Positions 7,992 to 16,154 of a stretch of DNA of 64,000 nt are shown here, in pieces. Origin of the DNA: Natronorubrum halophilum (GTDB taxonomy: Archaea; Halobacteriota; Halobacteria; Halobacteriales; Natrialbaceae); NCBI RefSeq assembly GCF_003670115.1, contig NZ_QQTY01000003.1, forward strand, positions 62,001 through 126,000, written 5' to 3'. How positions within the stretch are numbered: the first letter of the stretch is position 1; each line of letters opens with the position of its first letter. The position numbers and the translations under genes are program-made. Under the pieces are notes generated by a model that saw only the letters and a list, made by a program, of their open reading frames with translations, was not told the origin of the DNA and ran no database searches.

Positions 7992-9041
7992 TCACAGAGT
8001 GACTCCGTCCGGGAGTTCTATCCAATCGGGAAGCACTATCCTCGTTATCGGATCTGTCTCTTCTGGTTGCTCCGGTTCTTCCGGTTCATCGTCGAACGTC
8101 CCGTCAAGTACCATCGAGTGGTCATCGTAGTAGACAGAGAGGTCTTGGGGCGCTTCGTACCGACCGCCGTAGTGCCCGACGGGGCCGCTCGTGTCGATGA
8201 TGTTGTTTTCGAGATCTTCCGTGAACCGGAAGTTCTGGCGGTCGTAGATGAGATCTCCGTCGAGCCAGTACCGGACGACGCCGTCGGAATTCGCCACACC
8301 GTTATCGACCGTATTCATGCACACGTAGTACTCGAATTCGTACCACTCACCGGGGCTGATTTCGACCTCCTGAACGGTGTGGTCTTCGCCAGCGATGATG
8401 TAGTCGGAGTCGTGGATTCTGTCCATATTATAGGAGTTCGAGAGAAGATGGAACGGACCGTCCGGGTCGGTTCCTTTGTTGGTGACGTACATCCGATTAC
8501 TCCAGCCGTTGGTGCCATCAGGGATTCCGCCGCCGGCACTGCCCGGACCCAGGCCCATGGCACAGTTCCAGAGCCGACAGTTCGCTATCTCTCGTCCGCC
8601 CATCGCCCAATCGTCGTCGAGTGCGAAGCGGACGCGGCCGTTGAGCTCGAGCAGTCCGTCCTCGAAGTCATAGTGCGTGCTCACGCCCCAGTTGCTGCCT
8701 TCACGGATTCGGATCTCGGTGGCGGTATCTCCCGAGTACGTCGGATCGGAAACGAACGAGATATTATCGCTATCGCCGCTCGTCCTTCGGTACACGTCGT
8801 CCCAGCTATCGTAATCATCGTAGTCCAGATGGATCTGTTCTTCCGTCCTGTTATCGTTCCTCGGTGCCGCTGCCACGCCGTCCACTCCCGCCCCGGTTAC
8901 GCCAACCAATCCACCCATGCCCAAGAGGCCACTCAGACGGAGTGTTCGACGTCGAGTCATGCCGGCACTGGTTACCTTCTCGGTTGCTTCGCTTCCTTTG
9001 CGGTCGTCCGTGGTCGCGCGATCAGCACGATTCTCTTCCAT
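7992..9041 (-). CDS. Tat-exported polysaccharide lyase family 14-like protein
   Basis: The 349-residue protein carries a twin-arginine signal (MTRRRTLRLSGLLGMGGL), so the true start may be the Met at residue 28. The body resembles the concanavalin-like fold of alginate lyase family 14: segments RFALDDDWAMGGRE, SPGEWYEFEYYVCMNT, DGVVRYWLDGDLIYDR and GGRYEAPQDLSVYYDD fall in the expected order. A short linker rich in Glu and Pro precedes the C-terminus. It probably binds or cleaves an extracellular uronic-acid polysaccharide. The stop codon lies at the right edge of the tnpB element, so the last residues may be supplied by that insertion. Confidence 0.75.
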   Translation of the reverse strand: MEENRADRATTDDRKGSEATEKVTSAGMTRRRTLRLSGLLGMGGLVGVTGAGVDGVAAAPRNDNRTEEQIHLDYDDYDSWDDVYRRTSGDSDNISFVSDPTYSGDTATEIRIREGSNWGVSTHYDFEDGLLELNGRVRFALDDDWAMGGREIANCRLWNCAMGLGPGSAGGGIPDGTNGWSNRMYVTNKGTDPDGPFHLLSNSYNMDRIHDSDYIIAGEDHTVQEVEISPGEWYEFEYYVCMNTVDNGVANSDGVVRYWLDGDLIYDRQNFRFTEDLENNIIDTSGPVGHYGGRYEAPQDLSVYYDDHSMVLDGTFDDEPEEPEQPEETDPITRIVLPDWIELPDGVTL

Positions 9042-9557
9042 GCAAATCGATGGTTTTCAGTATCAAATAATGGTATATAGGTACTGAACGGAATTAGATC
9101 GTAGGTTATTAACACTCTATTATAAATAACTGAATGTATTCTCGATGTTAATGCGGTTACTCATGATTTTTTAACTCTGAACAGTTGTCTCTCTTACAAC
9201 TGACTGCGAAATGTGCACGTATTCGAGTCAATCCGAGAACTGCTCGATTGGATCGCCCGTCGGATCCGTAGTAAACCCTGCGTGGCATCCGTTTTCGAGT
9301 GGTGCGGAGCAGCGAAGACTGGTACAGCAACCGGTACGGTTGACTGGCGCGTGCGATGTACGAAGTCGTCATCCACACCCGTCTTAACGACGGCGCTGGG
9401 CGGGTCTTTCATCCAGTTACTCGAGCGTGTACGGGCGGAATAATAGGCGGATAACGCGGGCTAAGCGTCTCGGGTATCGACCTCGAGCGCACGTGGTCAG
9501 GGCCTGTCGTACAGGCGTCTGACTGAGCCTTTTGAGGAACAGTGTTGACGGGAGTGT
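9042..9557. other. Intergenic, AT-rich then no recognisable gene
   Basis: The first 130 bases are AT-rich and probably hold the promoter of the lyase gene. The remainder has short open frames (for example plus-strand 9213-9443) without recognisable protein features. Confidence 0.35.
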
Positions 9558-9899
9558 ATGGCAATCAAATCCGGGTTCGAGACGCCTCGCGACAGTCACC
9601 GGACGTCCCTTCTGACACGCGTCAAGACGTGGCCGGCGTACCTTCTAGCCGTGCTCTGTCCGGGCGCGGGCCATCTCGTCGTCGGCCAGTGGGCGCGCGC
9701 GGTTAGCTGGGCCGCGCTGTGCGGTATCACGCTCGTATTTCTCAGTCCGGGCGCGCTCCTCGCCGAGGGTTCGCTCACCGAACCGCTCGTCGTTACCGCC
9801 CTCCGACTCGAGGGGCCCGCCTTCGGCGACGTAGCCTTTCCGTTCACCGTCATCATCCTCAGCGTGATCGACCTCTATACGCTCGTCGTGCTCGACTGA
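9558..9899 (+). CDS. Small multi-helix membrane protein
   Basis: The 113-residue product starts with a charged stretch and then shows hydrophobic segments around WPAYLLAVLCPGAGHLVVGQ, WAALCGITLVFLSPGALL and FPFTVIILSVIDLYTLVVL. The PGAGHLVVGQWARA segment resembles small TM2-like or membrane-handling domains of haloarchaea. After its TGA the same frame stays open for about 45 codons, so the gene may have been shortened by a nonsense mutation. I cannot assign a function. Confidence 0.6.
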   Translation: MAIKSGFETPRDSHRTSLLTRVKTWPAYLLAVLCPGAGHLVVGQWARAVSWAALCGITLVFLSPGALLAEGSLTEPLVVTALRLEGPAFGDVAFPFTVIILSVIDLYTLVVLD

Positions 9900-10206
9900 G
9901 AGCGCTTCGGCCCGCCGCTCCCTCGCGGTGCCGACTCGCCGGATCAACAGGAGCAACGCGCTCAGCGGCACGACGTACGCAGCGGCGTCGTATTCAGTGA
10001 TACAGCGACGCGAACGCGTCTGGATCCGCGATTCCGAGGATAGCGATGAGTCACTCGAACGGGAATCGTACTGGGGAGTACTCCACGAGACCTCGTGATG
10101 AGATCATTCAAGAATGGCAGTGATCGAGACTCTCCGCTCACATTGGATTTTGGAGCGGAATGATACGTACTTCTATTCGAGAAGAACAGTAGAACTTTAG
10201 AGACGT

Positions 10207-10359
10207 CTATGGGCCGGGAGAAAGGTTGACTTCGATGATATCCGGATCGTCAGTCATCGAGCGGGCACAACTCTGATACAGATGCGTGATGATCGCCTCA
10301 CTCTGAAACCGGTCCTCCATACGCGCTCCTTCGTCTGATTCACAGCGATTACACACCAT
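10207..10359 (-). CDS. Possible 50-residue protein with a CxxC motif
   Basis: A minus-strand frame begins MVCNRCESDEGARMEDRFQS, has one CxxC pair and another Cys near residue 31, is strongly acidic and ends EVNLSPGP. The composition is coding-like and the surrounding 500 bases hold no other gene. Haloarchaea encode many small CxxC proteins, but this one lacks the usual second pair. The call is tentative. Confidence 0.4.
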   Translation of the reverse strand: MVCNRCESDEGARMEDRFQSEAIITHLYQSCARSMTDDPDIIEVNLSPGP

Positions 10360-10428
10360 ATGGGAGATGCGAAGTGATCGATATTGATGAGTTCGGAGAA
10401 TCTCGGGGCGAACGCTGAGGGAGGTGAT

Positions 10429-11098
10429 CTACTTAATTGCTTGACTCATCTGTGAGCGGTTCTGTCTCCTCATCGTATGTTCGTTCCACAGGCCGTTGTG
10501 GAGAACGTCTTGTTCCGAATCGAGGAAGCTAATTTCCCGGCGCGGGAAGGGGATTACGATATCTGCGTCGTCGAATTCGTCATAGACGAGACGGTTGATC
10601 TGGTCGATTGCCCGGAGTTCGCTAAATGGATGAGCAACGTAGGCCCAGAGTTCGAAGACGAGCGAAGAATCACCGAATTCCCGGAACATCACCCGAGGCG
10701 AGGGCGAATCGAGGAGGAGCGGAATCTCGTCACAAACGCCCAATAGAATATTATCCACTTTTTGATAGTTCTCACCTATGCAACGGTAATTGGCACTCGA
10801 ATTCGCTTGCGACGCTTTGGAGCGGACTCGTTAACGACAGAGGCGAGTTCAACACAGCGTTCGGAACAGTAATTAAGATATTGTCCCGTGTGAGAGCGGT
10901 CGTACTCCGAATGCCGATATCAGTCACGCTCCCTCGCTGTCCGACTTCTAAGAAGACGACGTCCCCTGTTTTGTACGTATCGTCGAAATGCAGCGATACG
11001 CCGCCGATCAAATTGCCGATGGCTTCCTGCACGGCCAACCAAGAATGATGCCAATAATTCCCGCCGAAACGAGAAACGAGGACAATACGGGAATATTC
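10429..11098 (-). pseudogene. MscS mechanosensitive channel, frameshifted and N-terminally truncated
   Basis: Reading the minus strand, pieces of one MscS protein occur in shifting frames. They are FLVSAGIIGIILG, then AVQEAIGNLIGGVSLHFDD through NILITVPNAVLNS, then VNESAPKRR, then YQKVDNILLGV through DDADIVIPFPRREISFL. Joining them requires single-base changes near 11039, 10835 and 10776. The N-terminal membrane helices are missing because homology stops at 11099, exactly where an IS6-like end begins. The gene is therefore dead by insertion and later decay. Confidence 0.85.
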
Positions 11099-11175
11099 GG
11101 CTCTGTTGAAATCCTCTTCTTTGGATACTCATTCTCGTGAAGCTACTGCACACTACACTTGCTTAGTAAACGCTG
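11099..11175. repeat. Solo right end of the short IS6-like element
   Basis: The sequence begins GGCTCTGTTGAAATCCT and stays similar for about 60 bases to the reverse complement of the right end at 5244, including the shared GCACACTACA. The other end of this copy was not found. It abuts the truncated mscS. Confidence 0.6.
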
Positions 11176-11282
11176 AACGGTCTATCAGGACTGATAGATA
11201 TTTTAAATAGCGGGCAAACAGCTAACATCGTTCAGCTGAGATTAATGACGATTTGGGTGTCTATCACGGTGGGTGAATACAC

Positions 11283-12224
11283 CTATGAGTCCTGACTACC
11301 GCCTGAAATGGCGGTCGGCTGCGTTTTGAGGGTCGGGTGTGGGAGATCTTTCCCTTTCGCCAGGGTTTTTACACCATAGATTATTGCGACAAGCACGACG
11401 AAAGCCCACAGGGTGCCGGCGTAGAATAGAATATCCGTTCGGAGTGTTCCCTCAAAGGTCTGCAGGGTGAAATTAGTCCAAGAGTGTAGCAGGATGCTTG
11501 CAAGGATACTCCCTCCAGTGCCGTTGTGGATCCAGGTGAATGCGACGGAGAGTGCGACGACACCGACCATGAACAGCCAGAATTCTATCGTCAAGAATCC
11601 AACAGCGTCGTGCTGGTTTGTCCCTTCAATAAGGAAGAGTGGGAGATGCCAAACTGCCCAGAAAACTCCCAGAACCAACCCGGCAGCTAACGCGGTCCGT
11701 GTTCGTTGAAGTTGGTCCAATGCATAGCCACGCCAGCCTAATTCTTCGAGAACCGGTGGTAGCGTCGAAAAGAGCAATGTTGGGAGAAATGCAGCTGGAT
11801 TAGATGTGAGCTGTGATACCCAATCGGCCACAAAATAGCCGGTACCGCCCAGCAGTATATCGATACCTGCTGCGATAGCGAACAGTATCGGCGCGTATAA
11901 GAAGACCGCAAGATACCACTGAATGCCGATCCGGCGAATATTCGTGACACGGTCCCAGAAGTCCTGCTGGGCGCTTTCGGTATACAGCAGTTCCATGAGT
12001 GCAACACCGGTGATGCCTGGCCCGAGGAGCCCCAGCAGGAGTAACAGGAGACCGAGAGCGTTATCGAACGCGAGGTCAAAGATAATCGCCGGTATCCAGA
12101 ACGCCCATGTGAAAGCGAACGTAATTGCGAAGAATATCCAGGGATTCGACAATTGAATATTAGTGTTACCAACCGTACGCCCCAACGTTTTTTCCATCGT
12201 TGGCTTTTCATCCCGTGGACACAT
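11283..12224 (-). CDS. CPBP-family intramembrane metalloprotease
   Basis: The 313-residue membrane protein has about eight hydrophobic segments and the CAAX-protease/bacteriocin-processing motifs EELGWRGYAL (EExxxR, near residue 160) and WAVWHLPLFL, whose Glu and His residues ligate the metal. A further conserved segment, WIHNGTGGSILASILLHSWTN in shortened form WIHNGTGGSILAS, follows. The family cleaves prenylated or small membrane substrates or gives self-immunity. The ATG lies 44 bases from the left end of the IS6 unit, so that insertion may have separated it from upstream promoter elements. Confidence 0.88.
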   Translation of the reverse strand: MCPRDEKPTMEKTLGRTVGNTNIQLSNPWIFFAITFAFTWAFWIPAIIFDLAFDNALGLLLLLLGLLGPGITGVALMELLYTESAQQDFWDRVTNIRRIGIQWYLAVFLYAPILFAIAAGIDILLGGTGYFVADWVSQLTSNPAAFLPTLLFSTLPPVLEELGWRGYALDQLQRTRTALAAGLVLGVFWAVWHLPLFLIEGTNQHDAVGFLTIEFWLFMVGVVALSVAFTWIHNGTGGSILASILLHSWTNFTLQTFEGTLRTDILFYAGTLWAFVVLVAIIYGVKTLAKGKDLPHPTLKTQPTAISGGSQDS

Positions 12225-12267
12225 AAGATAGTGGAATATGTATGTAATCTCTAGTCATAAACAAATT

Positions 12268-13009
12268 GGCACTGTCTAGTTGAGCTAGTTTGAGGAACGA
12301 GCAGGTCATTGAGTTTGTTGGACCAAATGCTCGCAGACCTGCTCAGCGAGTCCTACGACGCGGATCTAGAAGAAACTTGGGAGAACGAGCGGACGGCGAC
12401 GCCCGTCAGGGCGTTCGCCGTCCGTCTCCACGCCACCGGTTGTTCGCTTCGGGAGACAACAATCATTCTTGCTGAATTAGGCGTTGAACGCTCTCATGGG
12501 GCAGTTTGGAACTGGGTACATCGGCTGGCTGACAGCGGGCGCGACCCGCCTGAGGCGCAGCCGAAGCGGGTCGCGGTTGACGAGACCGCTGTCAAGATCA
12601 ATGGCGAGTGGTCTTGGGTGTACGCTGCAATAGACACCGAAACGAAGCTGATTCTTGATGTCGCAGTATTCGGACAACGAGGCACCGATCTAGCCGCTGC
12701 ATTCCTGCATCGACTCACCGAGAAACACGATCTCTCCGACACGGTGTTTCTCGTCGATGGCTACGGCTACCTGACTGCCCTTTCTCGATTATGGTTGGGC
12801 GGCCAGCTCGACTACGCCGAGAGAAACCTGCTCGAAAAGTGGTTTCACACCTTCAAAATGCGAGTCGACCGCTTCCATAACTCGTGGGTGAGCAGTCGGG
12901 CGAGCGTCAGAGGGTGGCTTGAGCAGTTCGTACACTACTATAACACACAACGACCTCACCAGTCACTCAACGGACAGACGCCAGCGGAGGTGCTAAACTA
13001 GACAGTGCC
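12268..13009 (+). mobile_element. IS6-family insertion sequence
   Basis: This is a 742-bp element with terminal inverted repeat GGCACTGTCTAGTT and a single transposase gene. The size and organisation fit IS6-type elements of haloarchaea. A decayed copy lies at 59305-59639. Confidence 0.9.
12309..13001 (+). CDS. IS6-family DDE transposase
   Basis: The 230-residue protein has an N-terminal helix-turn-helix region (LRETTIILAELGVERSHGAV) and the DDE core: Asp in RVAVDETAVKI near residue 91, Asp in VFLVDGYGYL near 149 and Glu in NLLEKWFHTFKMR near 174. The C-terminus carries HYYNTQRPHQSLNGQTP. No frameshift is seen, so it may be functional. The stop lies eight bases from the end of the element and overlaps the right terminal repeat. 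Confidence 0.95.
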   Translation: MSLLDQMLADLLSESYDADLEETWENERTATPVRAFAVRLHATGCSLRETTIILAELGVERSHGAVWNWVHRLADSGRDPPEAQPKRVAVDETAVKINGEWSWVYAAIDTETKLILDVAVFGQRGTDLAAAFLHRLTEKHDLSDTVFLVDGYGYLTALSRLWLGGQLDYAERNLLEKWFHTFKMRVDRFHNSWVSSRASVRGWLEQFVHYYNTQRPHQSLNGQTPAEVLN

Positions 13010-13071
13010 AGCGTTTCCATCGAGTCAATAGACCATAAAGCTCACAATGTGATCCGACTGAATATCCGGTC

Positions 13072-13725
13072 ATGGAGCAGCGAAACCGATCAACGAATCG
13101 TCGAATCTCACGTCTGATCGCTGCGGCCGTGGGCCTGGTAATTGTTATCGTTGGTCTCGGAATAGTTCGCTCCCGTCGCGATCCATCGGCGTGTCCGTAT
13201 CACTCCCGGTTCGCGCTCTCATTACCGCGTCCGTTCGTAAAGCGACGGCGACTTCGTCGAGCGCTCGAACCACAGTCCGGTGAACGGATCCTCGAGATCG
13301 GACCAGGGACCGGGTATTACACTCTTGCTGCCGCAGAATGGATCACTCCTGGTGGAACGCTCGACGTGATCGACACCCAACAGAAAATGATCGGTCGTCT
13401 CGAACAGCGAGCAACCGAACAAGAGATCACAAATATCACCTCTCAACAGGGTGACGCACAACACCTTCCATACGACGATGACGCATTCGATGCTGCGTAT
13501 TTGGTGACCGTGCTCGGCGAGGTTCCAGATCAAGACGCAGCGCTGCGCGAACTCTCTCGAGTGGTGAAATCTGGTGGGCGCGTGGTTGTTGGCGAAACGC
13601 TCCCGGATCCACACATGGTGCCAGTTGACTCGCTTCGCGATCGTGCCGCAAATGCTGGGTTCGAATATGATTGCCGATTTGGCTGGACTGGTGGCTATAT
13701 CGCCCGCTTTCGCGTTCCGTTCTAA
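13072..13725 (+). CDS. Membrane-anchored SAM-dependent methyltransferase (transposon passenger)
   Basis: The 217-residue protein has one N-terminal membrane helix (LIAAAVGLVIVIVGLGIV, about residues 15-33) followed by a class I methyltransferase domain with motif I ILEIGPGTGYYTLAAA, acidic loop VIDTQQKMIGRLE, and motif IV region AYLVTVLGEVPDQDAALREL. It resembles UbiE/Methyltransf_11 enzymes, but the substrate is unknown. The whole gene lies between the IS6 copy and its solo end, inside the target duplication, so it was carried as passenger. Confidence 0.85.
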   Translation: MEQRNRSTNRRISRLIAAAVGLVIVIVGLGIVRSRRDPSACPYHSRFALSLPRPFVKRRRLRRALEPQSGERILEIGPGTGYYTLAAAEWITPGGTLDVIDTQQKMIGRLEQRATEQEITNITSQQGDAQHLPYDDDAFDAAYLVTVLGEVPDQDAALRELSRVVKSGGRVVVGETLPDPHMVPVDSLRDRAANAGFEYDCRFGWTGGYIARFRVPF

Positions 13726-13729
13726 AGTT

Positions 13730-13845
13730 CGTCGTTCCGATTCGTGCACCTCATCGTGCAACTGCTCGGCGCAGTCGCGGATGATCGGGGCGTACGCCTG
13801 GGCACCGGGTATCGGGACGATTCCCAGTCTTACGGTTTCCCTCAT
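13730..13845 (-). pseudogene. 5' fragment of a captured gene
   Basis: The minus strand starts with ATG directly against the solo terminal repeat and reads MRETVRLGIVPIPGAQAYA and then about 20 more coding-like residues before running into the methyltransferase 3' end. It looks like the N-terminus of a longer protein cut off when the passenger segment was formed. The family could not be fixed. Confidence 0.5.
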
Positions 13846-13945
13846 CTAGACAGTGCCAACAAATTCGAGATGGGGAATTTTTGACATATTCTCTCGCATC
13901 AAGGCATAGAAGTTGAGATGGCCATCTCGTTGGAGAATGCTGGTA

Positions 13946-14587
13946 TCAGACGAGTTCCGTAATGACCTTCGTTTCGATTTTCCGTAAGTGTTCACCGATC
14001 GTTCCCGCAGAGATATTCACTTGATCCGCAAGGTCGCGGAGGGTCGCGCGCCGCGGCATCTCGTAATAGCCCTCATCGATCGCTAGCTCCAACAGTTCTT
14101 GCTGACGATCAGTCAGCAGCGACGCGAGCTGACGCATATCTGGGTGATACTCGCCGATACCCTCGAGCACAATCTGAATCCCGTCTGGAATTTCCGCGAT
14201 CGCCTCTCGGATCTTCTTGTCCTCTCCGATCGTTGTTACCCGAAGCCCACCCTGATCGGTGTACTCCATCGGCCAGTCCACGACGATCTCATATCGTCGG
14301 AATATACTGAGGAGGTCGGTCATGAGGGCATTTGCTCGAAAATGGAGGTAGACAAGCCCGTCCGATGCCTCAGATCGCTCGACCGATAGCACCTCTGGAT
14401 CCGCCTCTAGTACTTCCGTACTCTGTTTGAGGTCACCACGGAGTTGATACAGTGCTACGCCGGTTCCGTCATCCAAGAGATTGATGTAGTGAATCGCCTC
14501 ACCGTTCACTGCTCGATCGGTAGCGGACTCACCGTTCGGACAGCGTTCATCGTCCATTTGCGAAATGACGAACGTGACATACCTCAT
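13946..14587 (-). CDS. HTH_10 (bacterio-opsin activator type) transcription regulator
   Basis: The 213-residue protein has a ligand- or signal-sensing N-terminal part and a C-terminal HTH_10 domain (about residues 158-213) with LTDRQQELLELAIDEGYYEM, RRATLRDLADQVNISAGTIG and the closing EHLRKIE. This is the architecture of haloarchaeal Bat-like regulators. It begins about 110 bases away from the passenger transposon and is divergent from the methyltransferase at 14787, which may be a target. Confidence 0.9.
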   Translation of the reverse strand: MRYVTFVISQMDDERCPNGESATDRAVNGEAIHYINLLDDGTGVALYQLRGDLKQSTEVLEADPEVLSVERSEASDGLVYLHFRANALMTDLLSIFRRYEIVVDWPMEYTDQGGLRVTTIGEDKKIREAIAEIPDGIQIVLEGIGEYHPDMRQLASLLTDRQQELLELAIDEGYYEMPRRATLRDLADQVNISAGTIGEHLRKIETKVITELV

Positions 14588-14716
14588 ACGTTCGATCTGC
14601 TCTTTCTGTCCATCGAGTCCGAGGACGACTGTATTCGGTCGCTCCGTTTAACTACGAGTTGCTCGGGTTGACTCTGTCGCGGACAGTGGCGCATCGATGG
14701 GAAAGTACGCAGTGTG

Positions 14717-14727
14717 AATATTTAAAC
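14717..14727 (+). promoter_or_regulatory. Archaeal TATA-like element before the methyltransferase
   Basis: AATATTTAAAC lies in the gap between the divergent HTH_10 regulator and the methyltransferase. A start site about 27 bases downstream would give a leader of about 40 bases to the ATG at 14787. Confidence 0.4.
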
Positions 14728-14786
14728 CCGCCTCAGATGTAAGGCGCTATTCGCATGCGTAGCCGGGCCGTCCGTATCACCAATGT

Positions 14787-15551
14787 ATGTCGAGCAGCAA
14801 AACTGAAAGCAACACCACGAAACGAACGGAGACGAAATCATCAACTCCCGGTCCGCCGATCGTCACTGCGCTCTCTAAGCGCTTCACTATCGCAGAGCAC
14901 CGGCGATATCTCGCACGCGATCTCGAGGGGACGGTACTGGATCTCGGCGCGGGGAGCGGTGCAATGGTTCCGTACCTGCAAACAGCAGTCCGGCGTGAGC
15001 CAGCACTCCACCTGCATGCAATCGAACCGGATCCCGACAGGCGACGGCAGGCAAAGCGAATCGCCAGCGCACACGATCTGGACATCCACCTGCGATCGGG
15101 ACGAGCCGAATCACTGCCCTATGCGGACGATACGTTCGACGTGGTCATCGCCTCCGCGGTGTTCTGTACGGTACAGGACCCGTCTCGGACCCTCGAGGAA
15201 GTCCACCGCGTCGTGAAGCCGAATGGCGAATTTCGATTTCTCGAACACGTTCGGTCGGGCGGTCTACACGGCTTCATCCAGGACGCGCTAACACCGCTCT
15301 GGAAGCGGATCGACGACGGCTGCCATCTCAACCGCCGAACGGACGACTGGATCGCAGCAGGTCGCTTCGATCTCGACGAGGTTGAAACGCTGAGTACCGG
15401 TGTTAGCCCGTCTAGACCCTTCGTGCGCGGAACTGCCACGCCAGTGAGCCCCACCGAGACAGACAGCCGAACCGAGAGGAGGGAGTGTACCCCTTCGGCT
15501 ACGGTGACATCCTCGAGTGATGATGGTGTCAGGAGACGTACTGAAACATGA
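14787..15551 (+). CDS. Class I SAM-dependent methyltransferase
   Basis: The 254-residue protein has motif I VLDLGAGSGAMVPYL, an acidic loop HAIEPDPDRRRQA, and motif FDVVIASAVFCTVQDP followed by LEEVHRVVKPNGEFRFLEHV. This order resembles UbiE and METTL7-like methyltransferases. The first 25 residues are polar and disordered, and the last 40 are low-complexity (Ser, Thr, Arg), which may reflect a 3' frameshift. Its stop overlaps the start of the next small membrane protein (ATGA), so they are coupled. Confidence 0.82.
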   Translation: MSSSKTESNTTKRTETKSSTPGPPIVTALSKRFTIAEHRRYLARDLEGTVLDLGAGSGAMVPYLQTAVRREPALHLHAIEPDPDRRRQAKRIASAHDLDIHLRSGRAESLPYADDTFDVVIASAVFCTVQDPSRTLEEVHRVVKPNGEFRFLEHVRSGGLHGFIQDALTPLWKRIDDGCHLNRRTDDWIAAGRFDLDEVETLSTGVSPSRPFVRGTATPVSPTETDSRTERRECTPSATVTSSSDDGVRRRTET

Positions 15552-15775
15552 ACACGAAAGCGACGATATTGACGATCTTCGGCGTCATCCTGGCGCTTCT
15601 CGGGACGTTATGGATGGTGCAAGGTCTCGGAATCATCCAGTTAGGTCCTATTTTGTGCGTCGCAGACTGCGAACCGATCACTGGAAGATCAGTGCAGTGG
15701 ACAGTCATTGGCGTGATAGCCCTGCTTGTGGGAATCGTCATTGTCAGGACGGGACTGAGGCGCATAAATTGGTGA
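15548..15775 (+). CDS. Small two-helix membrane protein
   Basis: The 75-residue product has helices at about 5-30 (ILTIFGVILALLGTLWMVQG) and 48-68 (WTVIGVIALLVGIVIVRTG), with a loop containing two Cys residues (LCVADCEP). The ATG overlaps the stop of the methyltransferase, so it is translationally coupled to that gene. Its function is unknown. Confidence 0.75.
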   Translation: MNTKATILTIFGVILALLGTLWMVQGLGIIQLGPILCVADCEPITGRSVQWTVIGVIALLVGIVIVRTGLRRINW

Positions 15776-16154
15776 TGGGTCCTCTTCGAGTTGTCGAGCG
15801 GTCCAATGCACCCGAGACAGTGTACAGCGAGTATATCGCGGAGACGGAGGCGTCCGCTGAGCCGGGCCAGCAGACGCTGGATACGGAGTACGCTTCTGGC
15901 AGTGATGAGAGTGCAGCCACAGATAGCCACCAGTCGACGCTCGAGAACGAAGACCTGCTCGAGCAACCGACGTCAAAACGGTCGAAGAGATCGACAAGCG
16001 AACGACGACCTATGCTCAGTACCTCTTTCTGTAGGTGAACGATATATTGAAAAAGATTAAATATATAGAGTAGTAATTTTCCAGACATATCTGTATTTAC
16101 AAGAGTTGTTTAATAATAAATATAAATGGGTGTGTGGATCGCTCGTGATGGATC
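15776..16154. other. Intergenic; AT-rich promoter region of the IMPase gene
   Basis: The first 260 bases are GC-rich with short open frames that have no recognisable protein signal. From 16040 to 16140 the sequence becomes very AT-rich (AAGATTAAATATATAG, TTTAATAATAAATATAAA) and presumably holds the promoter of the exported IMPase homologue. Confidence 0.5.

Larger units (their letters stand above)
12268..13857. mobile_element. IS6-type passenger transposon with 8-bp target duplication
   Basis: The unit runs from the left terminal repeat GGCACTGTCTAGTT at 12268 to a third, solo copy of the right terminal repeat (CTAGACAGTGCC) ending at 13857. It is flanked on both sides by AACAAATT (12260-12267 and 13858-13865). 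An 8-bp duplication is the size known for the IS6 family. The internal IS copy (12268-13009) is not flanked by this duplication on its right side, so the IS plus about 848 bp of passenger moved as one piece. Confidence 0.85.

Noticed and set aside
8067-9080. 337-codon open frame opposite the PL14-like gene
   Set aside because: It is the antisense of the lyase gene with Val/Asp bias and no protein family; the lyase frame has a signal peptide and domain motifs.
15791-16034. Protein-like end DVKTVEEIDKRTTTYAQYLF before the IMPase gene
   Set aside because: The frame has no start codon or upstream coding support, and composition changes abruptly; not enough to call a gene.
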